Source: Prevotellaceae bacterium
GTDB taxonomy: Bacteria; Bacteroidota; Bacteroidia; Bacteroidales; UBA932
DNA length: 8,211 nucleotides
Assembly: GCA_031267155.1 (NCBI GenBank)
Contig: JAIRZR010000485.1
Span: forward strand, 1-8,211
Direction of reading: 5' to 3'
Shown piece by piece: positions 5,658-8,211 of this stretch; positions within the stretch are counted from its first letter, which is position 1; every line of letters starts with the position of its first letter. A program made the translations under genes and the position numbers. The notes under the pieces are model-generated. The model was given only the letters and a program-made list of their open reading frames with translations. It was not told the origin of the DNA and searched no databases.

Positions 5658-6161
5658 ATGTCAGGCTTTTTATTGGACGAAACAGATCAGAAAATTCTTT
5701 TTCACCTGGTATGCAACGCGCGAACGCCTTTTCTGGAAATAGCGCGCGAATGTGGAGTGTCGGGGGCGGTTGTGCACCAGAGAGTGAAGAAAATGGAAGA
5801 CGCCGGCGTCATTGCCGGGTCTCAGTTTATTGTCAAACCCGAGATTTTGGGCTATAATGTCTGCGCCTTTATCGGCATACAGTTGACCGAACCGGGCAAG
5901 TACAACGAAGTGGCAATCAAGCTGACACATGTGCCCGAAGTCGTAGAGTGCCATTATGTCACAGGCGATTATGCAGTGATGATAAAGGTATTTTGCCGGG
6001 ACAACAATCATCTGCTCTCGGCGCTGGCAGAAAAAATCCATACGATATCGGGAATCGAGAAGACCTATACCTTCCTGTCGCTCGACAGGGCTTTTGAACG
6101 TCAGATATATGTGAAGGATGAAAGTATTTTAAAACAATTAATAACTGTAAATAATGAATAA
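5658..6161 (+). CDS. Lrp/AsnC-family transcriptional regulator
   Basis: A 167-residue protein of the feast/famine (Lrp/AsnC) family: DNA-binding regulators that sense amino acids and act as dimers or larger ring-like assemblies. The N-terminal winged helix-turn-helix spans about 7-52 (LDETDQKILFHL, then FLEIARECGVSGAVVHQRVKKMEDAGVI). The RAM ligand-binding domain follows from about 68 to 145, with the characteristic VVECHYVTGDYAVMIKV. The length is normal. ATG 5658 is chosen because the LDETD helix normally starts within ten residues of the N-terminus and because the promoter's -7 box overlaps an upstream in-frame TTG at 5628. It is the first gene of a packed group with a peptidyl-prolyl isomerase, pheS and tsaB, and family members often regulate their own operon. 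The ligand and targets are unknown. Confidence 0.93.
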   Translation: MSGFLLDETDQKILFHLVCNARTPFLEIARECGVSGAVVHQRVKKMEDAGVIAGSQFIVKPEILGYNVCAFIGIQLTEPGKYNEVAIKLTHVPEVVECHYVTGDYAVMIKVFCRDNNHLLSALAEKIHTISGIEKTYTFLSLDRAFERQIYVKDESILKQLITVNNE

Positions 6162-6828
6162 AAACATCATGTTGCTGTTAATACTTGGATTATTAACAGC
6201 ATGTAAAGAAGAAAAAAGTATGAAAGTATTGTTAGAAACAAGCGAGGGAGACATCGTGCTCCAGTTGTATGAGGACACGCCGCAGCACAGCGAAAATTTC
6301 CTTAAATTGGTTAAGGATGGCTATTATGACGGCGTTATTTTCCACAGGGTTATAGAGGGATTCATGATTCAGTCGGGCGATCCCGATTCAAAGAACCCTA
6401 AACCCGACGGACATTACGGACGCGGCGGTCCAAGCTACAAAATCCCGGCGGAAATTTTGCCCGGGCATCACCACAAAAAAGGCGTTCTGGCGGCAGCGCG
6501 CACTCCCAATCCTGCAAAAGAATCGTCCGGTTCGCAGTTTTACATAGTGCAGGGGAATGTTTTCGACGCTGAAGAAATGAAGGCTATGGAGGAAAACAGG
6601 AAAGCCGTCAATCCGGATTTCAAATTCAGCGAGGAAGCCATTAAAAACTATACCACAATAGGAGGTACTCCCCATCTGGACGGAGAATACACTGTTTTCG
6701 GAGAAGTTATTGAAGGTTTGGAAACTGTAGATAAAATCGCTGCAACGGAAACACAACCTGGCGACAGACCCGTGAAGGATATTTTCATCAAAAAGGCGAG
6801 CATAAAGAAAAACAGTCCCGACAAATGA
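6154..6828 (+). CDS. Cyclophilin-type peptidyl-prolyl cis-trans isomerase, lipoprotein
   Basis: It catalyses cis-trans isomerisation of Xaa-Pro bonds to help proteins fold. A short signal peptide (MNKNIMLLLILGLLTAC) ends in a lipobox LTAC with lipidated Cys17, which suggests anchoring to the membrane facing the periplasm. The cyclophilin domain runs from about 23 to 218. It has the catalytic FHRVIEGFMIQSGDP (63-77, with Arg65, Phe70 and Gln73) and the GSQFYIV strand (126-132). An insertion of about 35 residues (DAEEMKAMEENRKAVNPDF..., from about 137) follows, as in many Bacteroidetes cyclophilins, before GEVIEGLETVDKIA. The gene overlaps the lrp stop by eight bases and shares ATGA with pheS, which points to translational coupling. 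An in-frame ATG at codon 23 (6220) starts exactly where cytosolic cyclophilins begin, so a shorter non-lipidated form is conceivable. Confidence 0.93.
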   Translation: MNKNIMLLLILGLLTACKEEKSMKVLLETSEGDIVLQLYEDTPQHSENFLKLVKDGYYDGVIFHRVIEGFMIQSGDPDSKNPKPDGHYGRGGPSYKIPAEILPGHHHKKGVLAAARTPNPAKESSGSQFYIVQGNVFDAEEMKAMEENRKAVNPDFKFSEEAIKNYTTIGGTPHLDGEYTVFGEVIEGLETVDKIAATETQPGDRPVKDIFIKKASIKKNSPDK

Positions 6829-7844
6829 GAGAAAAGATAGAACAGCTGAGAAAAAAAATCGAAGAATTTAGAGCGGAAACTCCTCAACAACTGGAGGAGT
6901 TTCGGGTACGCATTTCGGGAAAAAAAGGCGAACTCACCGAAATATTCGAAGACTTTAAAAACGTTGCTTCCGAACAGAAAAAGGAATTTGGCAAACTCCT
7001 GAACGAGATAAAAAACCTGATGCAGGAGACACTGAAATCGCAGAAGGAACTTTTCGACAGTCTTGAAACCGGTAAAAGCATAGCCGACAAAACCCTGCCT
7101 GCGTTTGCCGGCAGTCTTGGCTCGAGGCATCCCATTTCCCTGGCAAAGAATGAGATTCTGGAGATTTTTACCCGTCTGGGATTTACCGTTGCCGAGGGTC
7201 CCGAAATCGAGGACGACTGGCATGTGTTTTCAGCTCTGAATTTCCCTCCGAACCATCCGGCAAGGGATATGCAGGACACGTTTTTCATTGAACAGAATCC
7301 CGATATACTCCTGAGAACGCATACAAGTTCCATACAGGTGAGGACTATGGAACGGCAGAAACCGCCGATAAGGGTTGTCTGCCCCGGGAGAGTATTCCGC
7401 AACGAGGCGATTTCGGCAAGGGCGCACTGTATTTTTCATCAGGTAGAAGGCTTGTATATTGATAAAAATGTGTCGTTTGCAGATATGAAACAGACTCTCC
7501 TGTATTTCGCCCGCGAAATGTTTGGCGAAAATACGGAGATAAGGCTTCGCCCCTCGTTTTTCCCCTTCACCGAACCTTCCGCCGAAATGGACGTGTCGTG
7601 TAAAATATGCGGCGGCAAGGGATGCAACATCTGCAAATATACGGGATGGCTCGAGGTTCTCGGCTGCGGCATTGTCGATCCCAATGTGCTGGACGCATGT
7701 GGAATCGACAGCAGGGAATATACCGGATTTGCCTTCGGAATGGGCGTCGAACGCCTGTCGATGCTTAAATGGCAGGTAAAGGATTTGAGATTGTATTTCG
7801 AAAACGATGTTCGCTTCCTCGAACAGTTTCAATCTGTTATATAA
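6825..7844 (+). CDS. pheS: Phenylalanine-tRNA ligase alpha subunit
   Basis: Catalytic subunit of the (alpha-beta)2 phenylalanyl-tRNA synthetase, which charges tRNA-Phe using ATP. The N-terminal ~85 residues are a charged coiled coil that in this family holds tRNA. The class II core follows: motif 1 region HPISLAKNEILEIFTRLGF (from His102), then LNFPPNHPARDMQDTFF; motif 2 VFRNEAISARAH with Phe191-Arg192-Asn193-Glu194 and FHQVEGL; then FPFTEPSAEMDV; and motif 3 FGMGVERLSML (304-314) with Arg310. A CxxCx4CxxC cluster at Cys259, 262, 267 and 270 could bind zinc, as seen in some bacterial PheS proteins. At 339 residues it is full length. It starts within the ATGA shared with the isomerase gene. 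The partner pheT is not in the window, so the subunits are encoded apart here or pheT lies beyond tsaB. Confidence 0.98.
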   Translation: MREKIEQLRKKIEEFRAETPQQLEEFRVRISGKKGELTEIFEDFKNVASEQKKEFGKLLNEIKNLMQETLKSQKELFDSLETGKSIADKTLPAFAGSLGSRHPISLAKNEILEIFTRLGFTVAEGPEIEDDWHVFSALNFPPNHPARDMQDTFFIEQNPDILLRTHTSSIQVRTMERQKPPIRVVCPGRVFRNEAISARAHCIFHQVEGLYIDKNVSFADMKQTLLYFAREMFGENTEIRLRPSFFPFTEPSAEMDVSCKICGGKGCNICKYTGWLEVLGCGIVDPNVLDACGIDSREYTGFAFGMGVERLSMLKWQVKDLRLYFENDVRFLEQFQSVI

Positions 7845-8211
7845 TTGGAAACAGGAAAGTCAAAAGCCGCTCCTCGTCCGGATTGCATAATTCTCGGTAT
7901 AGAAACCGGAGGCGACAACTGTTCCGTCGTTTTGTCGAAAGGCTGCGAGATCATTGCATTAAAGGAAAAGTCAGGCAGGGAACACTCGAAATATCTCTCG
8001 GTTTTTATTGATGACATTATCAGGGATTCGGGACTTTCGTACAGCGATATTGACGCTGTCGCTGTGGGCAAAGGTCCCGGATCATATACCGGATTGAGAA
8101 TAGGCGTCGGCACAGCCAAGGGAATATGCTACGGCGCCGGCAAGCCTCTGATTGCGATAAACAGCCTGCTGTCCCTGGTTTCGACATGCCGGAATGTTTT
8201 ATCGCCCGTTT
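7845..8211 (+). CDS. tsaB: tRNA t6A biosynthesis protein TsaB, 3' end outside window
   Basis: TsaB (YeaZ) is the ASKHA-fold partner of TsaD in making N6-threonylcarbamoyladenosine at position 37 of ANN-decoding tRNAs. The frame reads IILGIETGGDNCSVVL, the first ATPase-like strand, then GREHSKYLSVFIDDII, IDAVAVGKGPGSYTGLRIGV (the family hallmark) and GTAKGICYGAGKPLIAINSL; it is still open at base 8211. The REHS and GKGPGSYTGLR motifs separate it from TsaD. The pheS TAA (7842-7844) lies in the same frame directly before TTG 7845, and no ATG or GTG occurs in frame before the conserved strand at codon 15. TTG 7845 is therefore the only ordinary start; ATA 7887 or ATT 7890 would be rare alternatives. 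Its position right behind pheS suggests cotranscription. Confidence 0.93.
   Translation, partial: METGKSKAAPRPDCIILGIETGGDNCSVVLSKGCEIIALKEKSGREHSKYLSVFIDDIIRDSGLSYSDIDAVAVGKGPGSYTGLRIGVGTAKGICYGAGKPLIAINSLLSLVSTCRNVLSPV

Noticed and set aside
7230..7832. Long minus-strand frame of 200 codons opposite pheS
   Set aside because: A shadow of the strongly conserved pheS gene; its translation resembles no protein family.

Overview
The window most resembles a Bacteroidales/Bacteroidetes chromosome. Promoter-like sites have the Bacteroidetes form (TAnnTTTG with an upstream TTG). The intact genes lack strong Shine-Dalgarno sequences. The PheS, Lrp/AsnC, cyclophilin-lipoprotein and UvrD/PcrA proteins also read like Bacteroidales orthologues. 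All convincing genes are on the + strand; minus-strand signal is limited to remnants. The species cannot be named from the sequence.

Region 1 (about 1-2500) is an AT-rich gene graveyard. It holds an IS982-family transposase with an internal deletion, about 540 bases with no gene apart from a possible minus-strand promoter and a 13-codon gene start, and a Walker-A-containing fragment of an AAA (RecF/OLD-like) ATPase. Next is a maltose/galactoside O-acetyltransferase-like gene whose last ~20 residues are replaced by unrelated sequence. That foreign tail reads on the opposite strand as a fragment of what may be an AlbA_2-type ATP-binding protein. This looks like repeated insertion, deletion and recombination in a hypervariable, possibly former defence or surface-modification, locus.

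Region 2 (about 2700-5092) holds one large intact gene, a PcrA/UvrD superfamily 1 helicase with every helicase motif and a C-terminal Tudor-like domain, preceded by its own promoter-like sequence.

Region 3 (5093-5657) is non-coding and rich in repeats. It contains a hairpin at the pcrA stop, a REP-like imperfect palindrome, a degenerate 21/22-base tandem repeat with an 18-base perfect palindrome inside it, and a hairpin that would cover the ribosome-binding region of a 13-codon mini-ORF.

Region 4 (5623-8211) looks like one tightly packed operon: an Lrp/AsnC regulator, a cyclophilin-type peptidyl-prolyl isomerase lipoprotein, pheS and the start of tsaB, which runs off the window. The junctions are an 8-base overlap, a 4-base ATGA overlap, and a TTG start directly after the pheS TAA. 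The operon joins amino-acid-responsive regulation, protein folding, tRNA charging and tRNA t6A modification. I found no convincing undescribed multi-gene system. The best leads are the rearranged acetyltransferase locus, the 21/22-base repeat, the mini-ORF hairpin and the unusual tsaB start.
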